A program made the position numbers and the translations under genes. A stretch of DNA of 64,000 nucleotides. Source: Alphaproteobacteria bacterium. Its GTDB lineage: Bacteria; Pseudomonadota; Alphaproteobacteria; MPNO01; UBA830. The stretch covers positions 18,632-82,631 of the forward strand of contig JAJEBT010000128.1 of the NCBI GenBank assembly GCA_022822405.1, in the 5' to 3' direction. The notes under the pieces were generated by a model. That model had not been told where the DNA came from. It did not search any database and saw only the letters and a program-made list of their open reading frames with translations. Below, piece by piece: positions 34,423-43,859 of the stretch; position 1 is the first letter of the stretch, and every line of letters starts with the position of its first letter.

Positions 34423-35544
34423 TCACATGCCGGTCGACCGCTGCACGGACGCCGCTTCGCCGTACTCCCCCCTCGCGAGTTCCTCCGCCTCGATCGATTC
34501 GAAGAGCGCCTTGAAATTGCCTTCCCCGAATCCCTCGTCGCCCTTCCTCTGGATGAACTCGAAGAAGATCGGACCGATCACGGTCTTCGAGAATATCTGG
34601 AGCAGGATCCTTGTCTCGCCGCCGTTCACGACCCCCTCCCCGTCGATCAGGATGCCGTGCGTCTTCATCCTTTCGATCGGCTCCTCATGGCCGGCGACGC
34701 GCTCCCTCGACAGTTCGTAATACGTGGCCGGCGGCGGCGGCATGAATCGAACACCGTTCTCGTGGATCGCATCGGTTGCGCCATAGATGTCGCGCGCCCC
34801 GACGGCGATGTGCTGGATGCCCTCGCCCTTGTACTTCTTCAGGTAGGTAACGATCTGGCCTGTCTCGCCGCGGTCCTCGTTGATCGGAATGCGTATCCTG
34901 CCGCATGGCGACGTGAGGGCGCGGCTGTACAGACCCGTGTACTTGCCCTGGATGTCGAAGAAGCGGATTTCCCTGAAGTTGAACAGATCGCCGTAGAACC
35001 GGAACCACGTGTCCATGTTGCCCTTGAAGACGTTGTGGGTCAGGTGATCAATGTACCAGAAGCCCACGCCCTCCGGCTTGCTGGTCGCTAGCCAGTTGAA
35101 CTCCTCGTTGTAGGGCGAGGTGTCGTGGTAGCGGTCGATGAAATAGATGAGGCTGCCGCCAATGCCGACGATGGCGGGCACGTCCATGGTCTTGCCTGGC
35201 CCGGCATACTCCTCGGCCCCGAGCGCGACGGCGCGCGCAAGGGCGTGTTTCGCGTCCGCGACACGCCAGGCCATCGAGGGCGCCGCAGGCCCGTGCATCC
35301 CGATGAACCCGCTCGCGTGGCCGTACGGCTCGGCATTGATGACGTAGGTGATGTCGCCCTGCTGCCAAAGCTCGACGGCCTTGGTCTTGTGCGTCGCGAC
35401 ATGCGCGTATCCCATCCTGGCGAACAGGTCCCGGAGCTCCTGCGGCTCGGGATGAGCGAATTCAACGAACTCGAATCCGTCGGTTCCGGCCGGATTCTCC
35501 GGCGTGATCCTGGACTTCGGCGCGTCATGCGGAAAGGGTCCCAA
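34423..35544 (-). CDS. hppD: 4-hydroxyphenylpyruvate dioxygenase
   Basis: A 373-aa Fe(II) dioxygenase converting 4-hydroxyphenylpyruvate to homogentisate in tyrosine degradation. The vicinal-oxygen-chelate fold has metal ligands in IDHLTHN (His), GIQHIAVG (His) and FFEFIQRKGDEGFGEGNF (Glu); the last block is a family hallmark. TTG 35544 is chosen because GAGGGAGA precedes it by about 8 nt and the protein then starts GPFPHDAP, as in relatives; the ATG further upstream has no comparable site. Divergent from an Lrp gene with a palindrome between them. hmgA and fahA are not in the window. Confidence 0.95.
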   Translation of the reverse strand: MGPFPHDAPKSRITPENPAGTDGFEFVEFAHPEPQELRDLFARMGYAHVATHKTKAVELWQQGDITYVINAEPYGHASGFIGMHGPAAPSMAWRVADAKHALARAVALGAEEYAGPGKTMDVPAIVGIGGSLIYFIDRYHDTSPYNEEFNWLATSKPEGVGFWYIDHLTHNVFKGNMDTWFRFYGDLFNFREIRFFDIQGKYTGLYSRALTSPCGRIRIPINEDRGETGQIVTYLKKYKGEGIQHIAVGARDIYGATDAIHENGVRFMPPPPATYYELSRERVAGHEEPIERMKTHGILIDGEGVVNGGETRILLQIFSKTVIGPIFFEFIQRKGDEGFGEGNFKALFESIEAEELARGEYGEAASVQRSTGM

Positions 35545-35630
35545 TTGCGCGTCTCCCTCTGCTGCGTCGCACAACCCTACCGACTCAACTGTGCGTGTTT
35601 CGCGCGTTTTCTCGGAAATGACCTAAATTT

Positions 35631-35649
35631 TTCGCAAAAATATTGCGAA
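35631..35649. promoter_or_regulatory. Inverted repeat between hppD and Lrp gene
   Basis: TTCGCAA-AAATA-TTGCGAA is a perfect 7-bp inverted repeat with a 5-bp AT spacer, embedded in AT-rich DNA, 86 bp from the hppD start and about 28 bp from the regulator start. Size and symmetry fit an Lrp/AsnC dimer site controlling both genes (inference). Confidence 0.65.
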
Positions 35650-35677
35650 TTCATCGTGAATCATGCACTATTCCCGC

Positions 35678-36139
35678 ATGACAGGTATGGACGATACAGA
35701 TCTTCGGCTTCTGGCAACGCTTCAAGGCAATGCCCAATTGACCTCCGAGAGACTCGGCGAAATCCTGCACCTCTCGCCAAGCCAGGTCGGACGGCGTCGC
35801 CAGCGCCTTGAAGCCGCAGGCTATATCGAAGGCTATCGCGCCCGGATCTCGGCAACCCGGCTGGGTCTTTCCGTGCAGGCATTCGTGGCCGTACAGATGG
35901 CGAGCCACGCACCCGCCCTGATCAGGACATTCGTGCGAACAATCGAAACCCGGCGCGAAATCACCAGCGCCTGGACCATGACGGGCGAGGCGGACTATCT
36001 CCTAAGGATCTACTGCGCCGACTTGCCGTCGTTCAACCGGTTGATCCACGACGTCCTGCTGCCCCACGCTGCGGTGGCCCGCGTGCAAAGCCAGATCGTC
36101 ATGGAGCAGATCAAGGTTGACGGACCGTTGCCGGTCTGA
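35678..36139 (+). CDS. Lrp/AsnC-family transcriptional regulator
   Basis: A 153-aa regulator with an N-terminal HTH (DDTDLRLLATLQGNAQLTSERLGEILHLSPSQVGRRRQRLEAAG) and a C-terminal RAM/ligand domain (TMTGEADYLLRIYCADLPSFNRLIHDVLLPH). ATG 35678 or 35687 gives the family N-terminus; an ATG at 35663 is also in frame, and none has a strong ribosome site. Divergent from hppD, so it probably activates or represses tyrosine catabolism in response to an aromatic amino acid. Confidence 0.92.
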   Translation: MTGMDDTDLRLLATLQGNAQLTSERLGEILHLSPSQVGRRRQRLEAAGYIEGYRARISATRLGLSVQAFVAVQMASHAPALIRTFVRTIETRREITSAWTMTGEADYLLRIYCADLPSFNRLIHDVLLPHAAVARVQSQIVMEQIKVDGPLPV

Positions 36140-36141
36140 CT

Positions 36142-36190
36142 CCTCCGGCAGAGCAGCCTGCTGCACTTGCTTGCCGTCCGCGGCCGGAGG
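36142..36190. terminator. Inverted repeat between convergent genes
   Basis: CCTCCGGC (36142-36149) and GCCGGAGG (36183-36190) can pair around a 33-nt loop between the Lrp gene and the ankyrin gene. The loop is long and no T-tract follows, so it is only a candidate terminator. Confidence 0.35.
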
Positions 36191-36196
36191 CTCTGG

Positions 36197-36880
36197 TTAG
36201 GATTGACCTGGCCTGGAGGCTCGTCGACTGCCGTCGGTTTCCGGGCGCCCGCCGGTTCGATTGAAGTAGGCAGCGATTGCGTGGTCGAGCTCCTTGTAGA
36301 GCTCGTCCCCGCGTCGGCTTGCCCAGATCAGGGCCTGGAGACGCAGGTCGCGGTTGGAGAAATCGATCGTTCCGGTCCTGAGAAGATAGATCGCGATATC
36401 GGCATGCTTGTTCTTGATTGCCTCGATGAGGGCGTTGTTTCGTCCGGTCTTGTCCGAAATGTTAACGTTCGCGCCGTGGCTGACAAGGCACCGTGCAATG
36501 TGGGCATGACCCTTGACGGCGGTCTCGATCAGCGCGGTACGCCCATAGTACTCGGCCTGAAGATCCACCAAAGTCCTGTGATGGCGCAGAAGGCACTCCA
36601 CGATGTCGAGGTTTCCACCGCCGGCGGCAAGCATCAGCGGCGTGCTCCCCCACTTGTTCCTGGAATTGACGTCGATGTCCGGATGTTCGAGCAACAGCCT
36701 GGTCAGGTCACGGTGCTGGCCGTGAACGGCAATGTGAAGTGCCGTCCAGCCATCGCCGTCGGCGGCATTGACATCCGCGGTCGCAAGGGCTGACCGGGCC
36801 GCCGGGATGTCGCCCGCAATGGCTGCCTGGATCAGTTCTGCATCTTCGCCGGACTGTTCGTGTTCAACCATGGACTTCAT
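36197..36880 (-). CDS. Ankyrin-repeat protein
   Basis: A 227-aa protein with at least four ankyrin units: GWTALHIAVHGQHRDLTRLLLEHPDIDVN, GSTPLMLAAGGGNLDIVECLLRHH, GRTALIETAVKGHAHIARCLVSHGANVN and GRNNALIEAIKNKHADIAIYLLR. ATG 36880 follows AAAGGG closely. No signal peptide, so cytoplasmic protein-protein interaction is likely. It lies about 190 bp downstream of ureG on the same strand; a link to urease is possible but not shown by overlap or family. Confidence 0.9.
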   Translation of the reverse strand: MKSMVEHEQSGEDAELIQAAIAGDIPAARSALATADVNAADGDGWTALHIAVHGQHRDLTRLLLEHPDIDVNSRNKWGSTPLMLAAGGGNLDIVECLLRHHRTLVDLQAEYYGRTALIETAVKGHAHIARCLVSHGANVNISDKTGRNNALIEAIKNKHADIAIYLLRTGTIDFSNRDLRLQALIWASRRGDELYKELDHAIAAYFNRTGGRPETDGSRRASRPGQS

Positions 36881-37070
36881 GACCCTTTCTTCAAGAGTGT
36901 CCCGCATTCGCCGGCGGTCCCGGGTTCCCTGGCCGCCGGGTGTGGGACACCGTCCTCAGCCCACCGGTTCAACGTGACCGGCAACCCGCCGACATCGACC
37001 CCTCGCCGAAACGCAAGTCTCCCGGCCTGCACTTGCCGGTCGGGCCCGGCATCGTCTCCGCCTCGGATTA

Positions 37071-37691
37071 TCATTTGCGGCCCAGATCGCCAATGTCGTC
37101 AATGTGGCGCAGGATCGTGTTCACGCCACTGCCGAACCTGAGCTGGCAGAACACGTAGGGCCTGCCGGCACGCACCCGGTCGGTGTCGCGCTTCATGAGA
37201 TCAAGATCTGCATCCACGTGCGGAGCCAGATCCGTCTTGTTGATGACCAGGATGTCCGAGCGGGTGATCGCCGGCCCGCCCTTGCGCGGGATTTCCTCTC
37301 CGGCCGCAACGTCGATGACATAGATCGTCAGGTCGGCGAGCTCCGGCGAAAACGTGGCCGACAGGTTGTCCCCGCCCGACTCGATCAGGACCAGGTCAAG
37401 ATCGGGATGCGCTTCGCAAAGCTCGGCGATCGCGGCAAGGTTGATCGAGGCGTCCTCGCGGATCGCCGTGTGCGGGCAGCCGCCGGTTTCGACGCCCTTG
37501 ATCCGGTCGGACGGCAGGGCCTGGAGACGCAAGAGGGCGTCGGCATCCTCCCGGGTGTAGATGTCGTTCGTCACGACGGCCATCGACAGGTCGTCGCGAA
37601 ACGCCTTGCAGAGCGCTGCGGTCAGAGTGGTCTTCCCGGCCCCGACCGGGCCGCCGATGCCGATGCGGAGAGGGCCGTTCGGACTGTTCAT
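37071..37691 (-). CDS. ureG: Urease accessory GTPase UreG
   Basis: A 206-aa SIMIBI GTPase powering nickel insertion into urease. P-loop GPVGAGKTT at the N-terminus, metal-binding [22 protein letters not shown], and NKTDLAPHV for guanine recognition. ATG 37691 overlaps the ureF stop (ATGA). Last of the ure genes in this operon. Confidence 0.97.
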   Translation of the reverse strand: MNSPNGPLRIGIGGPVGAGKTTLTAALCKAFRDDLSMAVVTNDIYTREDADALLRLQALPSDRIKGVETGGCPHTAIREDASINLAAIAELCEAHPDLDLVLIESGGDNLSATFSPELADLTIYVIDVAAGEEIPRKGGPAITRSDILVINKTDLAPHVDADLDLMKRDTDRVRAGRPYVFCQLRFGSGVNTILRHIDDIGDLGRK

Positions 37692-38332
37692 GTACGGAAA
37701 ATCCTCGAATTCAGGGTTTCGTGCCGCATCGAGGCGACATCGGTCAGGAACGCCGCAGACGCAAGCTTCGACAGGTCGCCGTCGCGCGTGTCCTCCGCAA
37801 CCTCGGGGCAAAGCAGGGTCAGCCGCCGAAGGATGGCCTGCCCTTGCTGCTGGCCGACGGCAAGCAGTCGCTGGCCGGCAGCGACGAGGTTGGACAGAAA
37901 GGCGTGGAGGTAGAGTTGCTGGGTCAACGCAAGGGGCAGGGCTTCCTGTGCGGCTGCGGCACCGAGCGCGACCGGGAAGGTCAGCTCTTCCGCCGCAACG
38001 TCCCAGGCGGCCAGGGCTTTGCCAAGCGCCTTGCCCTGCGCCGCCTTCTCCAGCCGCCGTTCGGCCGAGGCCGCAAAGGCGCGTGCCGCCCGGTCGACTT
38101 CCCCGAGCCGTCGCGGCGTTTCGGCCGTGAATGCGGCGGCCAGAAGCAGGGAATCCGCCCGGCCTGCACCACGCAGCAAGACGTCTTCGAGCCAGGCCTC
38201 CAGGCCGGCTCCATCCTTCACCCACCCCAGGCCCACCGCACCTTCCAGGCCGTGGCTATAGGCGAACGATCCGACCGGAAATGCCGGAGAGAGCCATTGT
38301 GCCAGGGTCAGGACCTGCGTGTCAGTGGGCAT
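37688..38332 (-). CDS. ureF: Urease accessory protein UreF
   Basis: A 214-aa all-helical chaperone that bridges UreD and Ure[22 protein letters not shown] is the family signature. The start is uncertain: ATG 38332 ([10 protein letters not shown]) gives the normal length; ATG 38338 or 38350 would add a few residues. It overlaps the ureE stop region by about 11 nt and ureG by 4 nt. Confidence 0.95.
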   Translation of the reverse strand: MPTDTQVLTLAQWLSPAFPVGSFAYSHGLEGAVGLGWVKDGAGLEAWLEDVLLRGAGRADSLLLAAAFTAETPRRLGEVDRAARAFAASAERRLEKAAQGKALGKALAAWDVAAEELTFPVALGAAAAQEALPLALTQQLYLHAFLSNLVAAGQRLLAVGQQQGQAILRRLTLLCPEVAEDTRDGDLSKLASAAFLTDVASMRHETLNSRIFRT

Positions 38333-38759
38333 GAGCATGGGTGCGGCCATGGCCGTAGGCGCCGCCCTCCGGAGAAAATGGTTCGGTAACCGGCGTGACT
38401 TCTGCACCGAGTCTCTCCAGCATGTCGCGCATCACGTGATCGCGCTGGATCAGGAGACGGTCGGATTCAATCTGGCACGGCATGTGGCGGTTTCCGATGT
38501 GCCAGGCGAGCCGGATCAGGTCGCCTTTCACCTGGAAGAGCTCTTCCTTGGCGGGCACGACCCCGACGACGCGGCCATCCTCCAGAACAAACGCTTCATG
38601 CTGGTCCACCGAAGTCGTCCGGGACAGATCCACGAGAAATCGCAACCCGCTTGCGGCGGTCAGCACCTTGCGGCGCAGGAACCGCGCCTCGTGGTCCAGG
38701 ACCACGCTGTCGTCAGCATGATGCGTGTGCTTCACCGTTCGGCTGACAGGAAGAGTCAT
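38322..38759 (-). CDS. ureE: Urease nickel chaperone UreE
   Basis: A 145-aa nickel metallochaperone. N-terminal peptide-binding domain with LPVSRTVKHTHH and a C-terminal metal domain with AWHIGNRHMPCQIE. The tail is short but His-rich ([10 protein letters not shown]), giving extra nickel sites. GAGGAGACC lies 5-8 nt before ATG 38759. It follows ureC after 10 nt and overlaps ureF. Confidence 0.95.
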   Translation of the reverse strand: MTLPVSRTVKHTHHADDSVVLDHEARFLRRKVLTAASGLRFLVDLSRTTSVDQHEAFVLEDGRVVGVVPAKEELFQVKGDLIRLAWHIGNRHMPCQIESDRLLIQRDHVMRDMLERLGAEVTPVTEPFSPEGGAYGHGRTHAHAH

Positions 38760-38769
38760 CGCGGTCTCC

Positions 38770-40479
<1,710 letters not shown>

Positions 40480-40545
40480 GATGCTCTCCCCTCCTATCCA
40501 CTCCGGGGCGCGCAGGCGAGACACGGAACAGCGGCAAGCCAGGCA

Positions 40546-40851
40546 TCACAGCGCTCCCATGACCTGTTGATTGAACCCGAACACGTTGCGCGCGCCGCCT
40601 ATGGGAATGAGCTGCACCTCCCGGCGTTGACCCGGCTCAAAGCGCACCGCTGTTCCGGCTGCGATGTCGAGCCGCATGCCTCGCGCCGCGTCGCGGTCGA
40701 ATTCCAACGCGCCGTTCGCCTCTCCGAAATGGTAGTGCGAGCCGACCTGCACCGGCCGGTCGCCGGTATTGGCAACCATCAGCGTGACGGGATCCCGATC
40801 CGCGTTCAGCGTGACGTCATCCGGCCCGGCCATCACTTCGCCGGGAATCAT
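40546..40851 (-). CDS. ureB: Urease beta subunit
   Basis: A 101-aa structural subunit: MIPGEV start, [20 protein letters not shown], and [21 protein letters not shown], all conserved. It forms the (alpha beta gamma)3 core with ureC and ureA. ATG 40851 overlaps the stop of the small 51-aa ORF (ATGA) instead of lying next to ureA directly. Confidence 0.97.
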   Translation of the reverse strand: MIPGEVMAGPDDVTLNADRDPVTLMVANTGDRPVQVGSHYHFGEANGALEFDRDAARGMRLDIAAGTAVRFEPGQRREVQLIPIGGARNVFGFNQQVMGAL

Positions 40852-41003
40852 GTGTGCACCTTCGCGCGGTTCAGCCCTGCCAAAACTGCCGTCGCGGCGA
40901 GGCAGACGCCGATGAACGCGCCCCGGCCGACATGGATGGGGGGCGATGCCGCCTCATGGGCCCGGGCAGGCAGTGGAAGACCATGCATGGGATACCCTCT
41001 CAT
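40848..41003 (-). CDS. 51-aa predicted membrane protein embedded between ureA and ureB
   Basis: A small ORF whose ATG 41003 overlaps the ureA stop (ATGA) and whose stop overlaps the ureB start (ATGA). The sequence has a basic/His-rich N-terminus ([19 protein letters not shown]) and one hydrophobic helix ([16 protein letters not shown]), suggesting a single-pass inner-membrane microprotein. Double 4-nt coupling inside a structural urease operon argues for translation, either as a functional protein or to carry ribosomes from ureA to ureB. No family recognised. Confidence 0.6.
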   Translation of the reverse strand: MRGYPMHGLPLPARAHEAASPPIHVGRGAFIGVCLAATAVLAGLNRAKVHT

Positions 41004-41302
41004 CGGATCGGATTGTGAACGGTGACCAGCTTCGTGCCGTCGGGAAAGGTCGCCTCCACCTGCACGTCGTGGATCATCTCGGCCACGCCTTCCATGCACT
41101 GATCCCTGGTGACGACCTCCGCACCGGCCTCCATCATGTCGGCGACCGAGCGGCCGTCGCGTGCGCCTTCGACAACCGCATCGGTGATCAGGGCAATGGC
41201 CTCGGGGTGGTTCAGCTTCACGCCGCGCCCGAGCCGCCTGCGGGCGACGTCCGCCGCCATGGAGATGAGCAGCTTGTCCTTCTCGCGTGGCGTCAGGTTC
41301 AT
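41000..41302 (-). CDS. ureA: Urease gamma subunit
   Basis: The 100-aa small structural subunit: [40 protein letters not shown], and the conserved tail [18 protein letters not shown]. Complete and of normal length. One nt separates it from ureD; it overlaps the embedded 51-aa ORF. Confidence 0.97.
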   Translation of the reverse strand: MNLTPREKDKLLISMAADVARRRLGRGVKLNHPEAIALITDAVVEGARDGRSVADMMEAGAEVVTRDQCMEGVAEMIHDVQVEATFPDGTKLVTVHNPIR

Positions 41303-41303
41303 G

Positions 41304-42134
41304 TCAGATGCTCCAGCATCGGGGGAGCCCGTCCTGGCTCAGGTGATTCAGCAACGGGACTAGCCTTGAACGCATCTCGTTGCCGTCACGGGAAACCAGG
41401 CGCATGACCAGCACGTCTTCATGGATGAGGCTGGCACCTGCGTGGAGGGGCAAGAAATGACGCACCATTGCAAGCTGCGCCTCGGCGTCGGAAGCGACAT
41501 AGACCAGCGAGGCCATGGCGCGCGCACCGCCGGCGACGCCCGGACGATCAAGCTGCGCCTGCACATCGCCTGCCAGGCGGATGCGGTCCAGGTAGAGCGG
41601 GACACCCGCGCGCCGGACTTCTACCCGGTCCAGGACGTGCGCCGAGGTCAGGGTCTCTCCCATTTCAAGACGACCGAAAACCAGGGGCTCCGTCAGCAGC
41701 AACGCGGCCCCATCCTGCAACTCAACTGTCAGCGATCGCTCCAGCACGCAGCCGTCGAAGAGAATCGTCTCCTGCGGCAGCCAGTTCACGCGTGCGCCTT
41801 CCGCCACGTCCAGGCGCGATTCGATTCGCCCTCGCTCTCCTGGCGAGGCGCGGTAGATCCGTTCCGCCGCCTGGGTGGTGAGTGTCAGGGTCGTCCCTGC
41901 CTCTGCGCGAGCGGACAGCGAAAAGCGATCGCCACCGGTGACTCCCCCGGCGCAGTTCAGGAGAACGGCTTGCAGCGCTTGCCCGGCGTTTCGGGGGAAA
42001 AGGCACTTCAGTGATCCCGACTGCCGCAATCTCCGCAATGCGGTGGCGCCATCCCTGGACTTGGCAACAAGCGAAACATCGCCCTGCGCACGCGCCATGA
42101 CTGGTGCCGCAAACTGCGGAGATATCGGCAGCAA
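41304..42134 (-). CDS. ureD: Urease accessory protein UreD
   Basis: A 276-aa scaffold that docks onto apo-urease for nickel delivery. Family blocks [31 protein letters not shown], and [11 protein letters not shown]. The start is uncertain: TTG 42134 gives full length with GGAGGG about 14 nt upstream, while ATG 42098 would begin at [10 protein letters not shown]. First gene of the urease operon, divergent from urtA. Confidence 0.93.
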   Translation of the reverse strand: MLPISPQFAAPVMARAQGDVSLVAKSRDGATALRRLRQSGSLKCLFPRNAGQALQAVLLNCAGGVTGGDRFSLSARAEAGTTLTLTTQAAERIYRASPGERGRIESRLDVAEGARVNWLPQETILFDGCVLERSLTVELQDGAALLLTEPLVFGRLEMGETLTSAHVLDRVEVRRAGVPLYLDRIRLAGDVQAQLDRPGVAGGARAMASLVYVASDAEAQLAMVRHFLPLHAGASLIHEDVLVMRLVSRDGNEMRSRLVPLLNHLSQDGLPRCWSI

Positions 42135-42521
42135 CTCGGTGATGTGTCCCTCCGGAGCGCGAATTCAATGCCCCCATTTGAGCCGCTCCGCTCCGAATCG
42201 CCACGAAATTGCAAATTGGCCGCATCATGGGACCGTCCTCCGCCCTATTTTTGTGCAGAGAACACACTTCTAGATGAATTATTGGGCAACAAAGTCCGAA
42301 GCTGCGATTGCCCGCCGCTCTCAATTGCCAAGCATGCTGCAATGCAGAGACACTGTCCCTGTCCGCTTGGGGGTCAACCCCGAAGAGCGGGTGTGCGGCG
42401 ACCGGAAAGCTAGGAACTCTCATCGGCCGCCACACGGGTGCAACTAGAAGTTGCGGAGCATGGGTACGGAATTCGGCGAGCTTAGGCAAGCGCCCTCGTC
42501 CCCCTCCGCAGGGAGAATACT
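42135..42521. promoter_or_regulatory. Divergent ureD/urtA control region
   Basis: About 390 bp without a credible gene. It holds an inverted repeat GCAACT-AGA-AGTTGC (42440-42454) and a hairpin GGGG-TCAA-CCCC (42370-42381), plus AT-rich stretches near 42245-42300 suited to promoters. I could not find a convincing sigma-54 or NtrC consensus. Nitrogen control is expected from the genes served but is not shown here. Confidence 0.45.
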
Positions 42522-43805
42522 ATGAAAATTCTGAAAGTCCTGGCAGCCGCTTCGGCTGCCGCCGTCGCATCTGTCGGCCCTGCCGTCGCGGCCGGGTGTC
42601 CGGTCAAGGTGGGTGTCCTGCATTCGCTGTCAGGAACAATGGCGATTTCCGAGACAACGCTGAAAGACACCATGCTGATGCTCGTCGAGGAGCAGAACGG
42701 AGCTGGCGGCGTTCTTGGGTGCGAAATCGAGGCAGTCGTGGTCGATCCGGCCTCCGACTGGCCGCTCTTCGCCGAGAAGGCGCGCGAGCTGCTGACGGTT
42801 CACGAGGTCGACGTGATCTTCGGCAACTGGACCTCGGTCAGTCGAAAGTCGGTCCTGCCGGTGATCGAGGAACTGAACGGCCTCCTGTTCTATCCGGTCC
42901 AGTATGAAGGCGAGGAAAGCTCGAAGAACGTGTTCTATACCGGCGCCGCGCCGAACCAGCAGGCGATTCCGGCAACCGATTACTATCTTGACGAGCTTGG
43001 CGTTGAGAAATTCGCCCTTCTGGGTACCGACTACGTGTATCCGCGGACCACGAACAACATCCTTGAATCCTACCTGAAGTCAAAGGGCATCTCCGACGAG
43101 GACATCTTCGTCAACTACACGCCTTTCGGCCACTCGGACTGGTCAAAGATCGTTGCCGACGTGGTCGCACTGGGCGCCGACGGAAAGAAGGTGGGCGTCA
43201 TCTCGACGATCAACGGCGACGCGAACATCGGTTTCTACAAGGAACTTGCCGCCGCCGGGGTTTCGGCCGACGACATTCCCGTCGTCGCCTTCTCGGTCGG
43301 CGAAGAGGAGCTTTCGGGCCTCGATACCAGCAACCTCGTCGGGCACCTGGCGGCATGGAACTATTTCATGTCCGCCGATACGCCCGGGAACGAGGCGTTC
43401 ATCGCCGCCTGGCACGAATTCATCGGTGACGAAAGCCGCGTCACCAACGACCCTATGGAAGCTCACTACATCGGCTTCAATATGTGGGTGAATTCAGTCA
43501 CCGCAGCCGGGACCACGGATGTCGACGCGGTGCGCGAAGCGATGTGGGGCCAGGAATTCCCCAACCTCACGGGCGGCATGGCCGTGATGGGCGTGAATCA
43601 CCACCTCTCGAAACCGGTGCTGATCGGCGAAATCCAGGCGGACGGCCAGTTCGACATCATCAGCCAGACCGCGGAAGTCCCGGGCGATGCCTGGACCGAT
43701 TTCCTGCCGGCATCGGCGATGCTGGCATCGAACTGGAGCGAACTGGGCTGCGGCATGTACGACACCGGGACCGGGACCTGCGTCCAGATCAAGTCCAACT
43801 ACTGA
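42522..43805 (+). CDS. urtA: Urea ABC transporter substrate-binding protein UrtA
   Basis: A 427-aa periplasmic binding protein. A signal peptide (ILKVLAAASAAAVASVGPAVAA) precedes the mature start. Hallmarks: VGVLHSLSGTMAISE, FGNWTSVSRKSVLPVIEE, FYPVQYEGEESSKN and NDPMEAHYIGF, which distinguish UrtA from branched-chain amino acid binders. AGGGAGAATACT precedes the ATG. A strong hairpin follows the gene, which could enrich the binding protein relative to the permeases. Confidence 0.97.
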   Translation: MKILKVLAAASAAAVASVGPAVAAGCPVKVGVLHSLSGTMAISETTLKDTMLMLVEEQNGAGGVLGCEIEAVVVDPASDWPLFAEKARELLTVHEVDVIFGNWTSVSRKSVLPVIEELNGLLFYPVQYEGEESSKNVFYTGAAPNQQAIPATDYYLDELGVEKFALLGTDYVYPRTTNNILESYLKSKGISDEDIFVNYTPFGHSDWSKIVADVVALGADGKKVGVISTINGDANIGFYKELAAAGVSADDIPVVAFSVGEEELSGLDTSNLVGHLAAWNYFMSADTPGNEAFIAAWHEFIGDESRVTNDPMEAHYIGFNMWVNSVTAAGTTDVDAVREAMWGQEFPNLTGGMAVMGVNHHLSKPVLIGEIQADGQFDIISQTAEVPGDAWTDFLPASAMLASNWSELGCGMYDTGTGTCVQIKSNY

Positions 43806-43815
43806 TCCGCGAATT

Positions 43816-43841
43816 CTCCGGCCGGATCGTCCCGGCCGGAG
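43816..43841 (+). terminator. Hairpin between urtA and urtB
   Basis: CTCCGGCCGG (43816-43825) pairs perfectly with CCGGCCGGAG (43832-43841) around a 6-nt loop, 12 nt before the urtB ribosome site. No T-tract follows. Such intercistronic hairpins usually stabilise the upstream binding-protein mRNA or attenuate transcription. Confidence 0.6.
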
Positions 43842-43859
43842 TCCTTCAGGTGGAGCACC

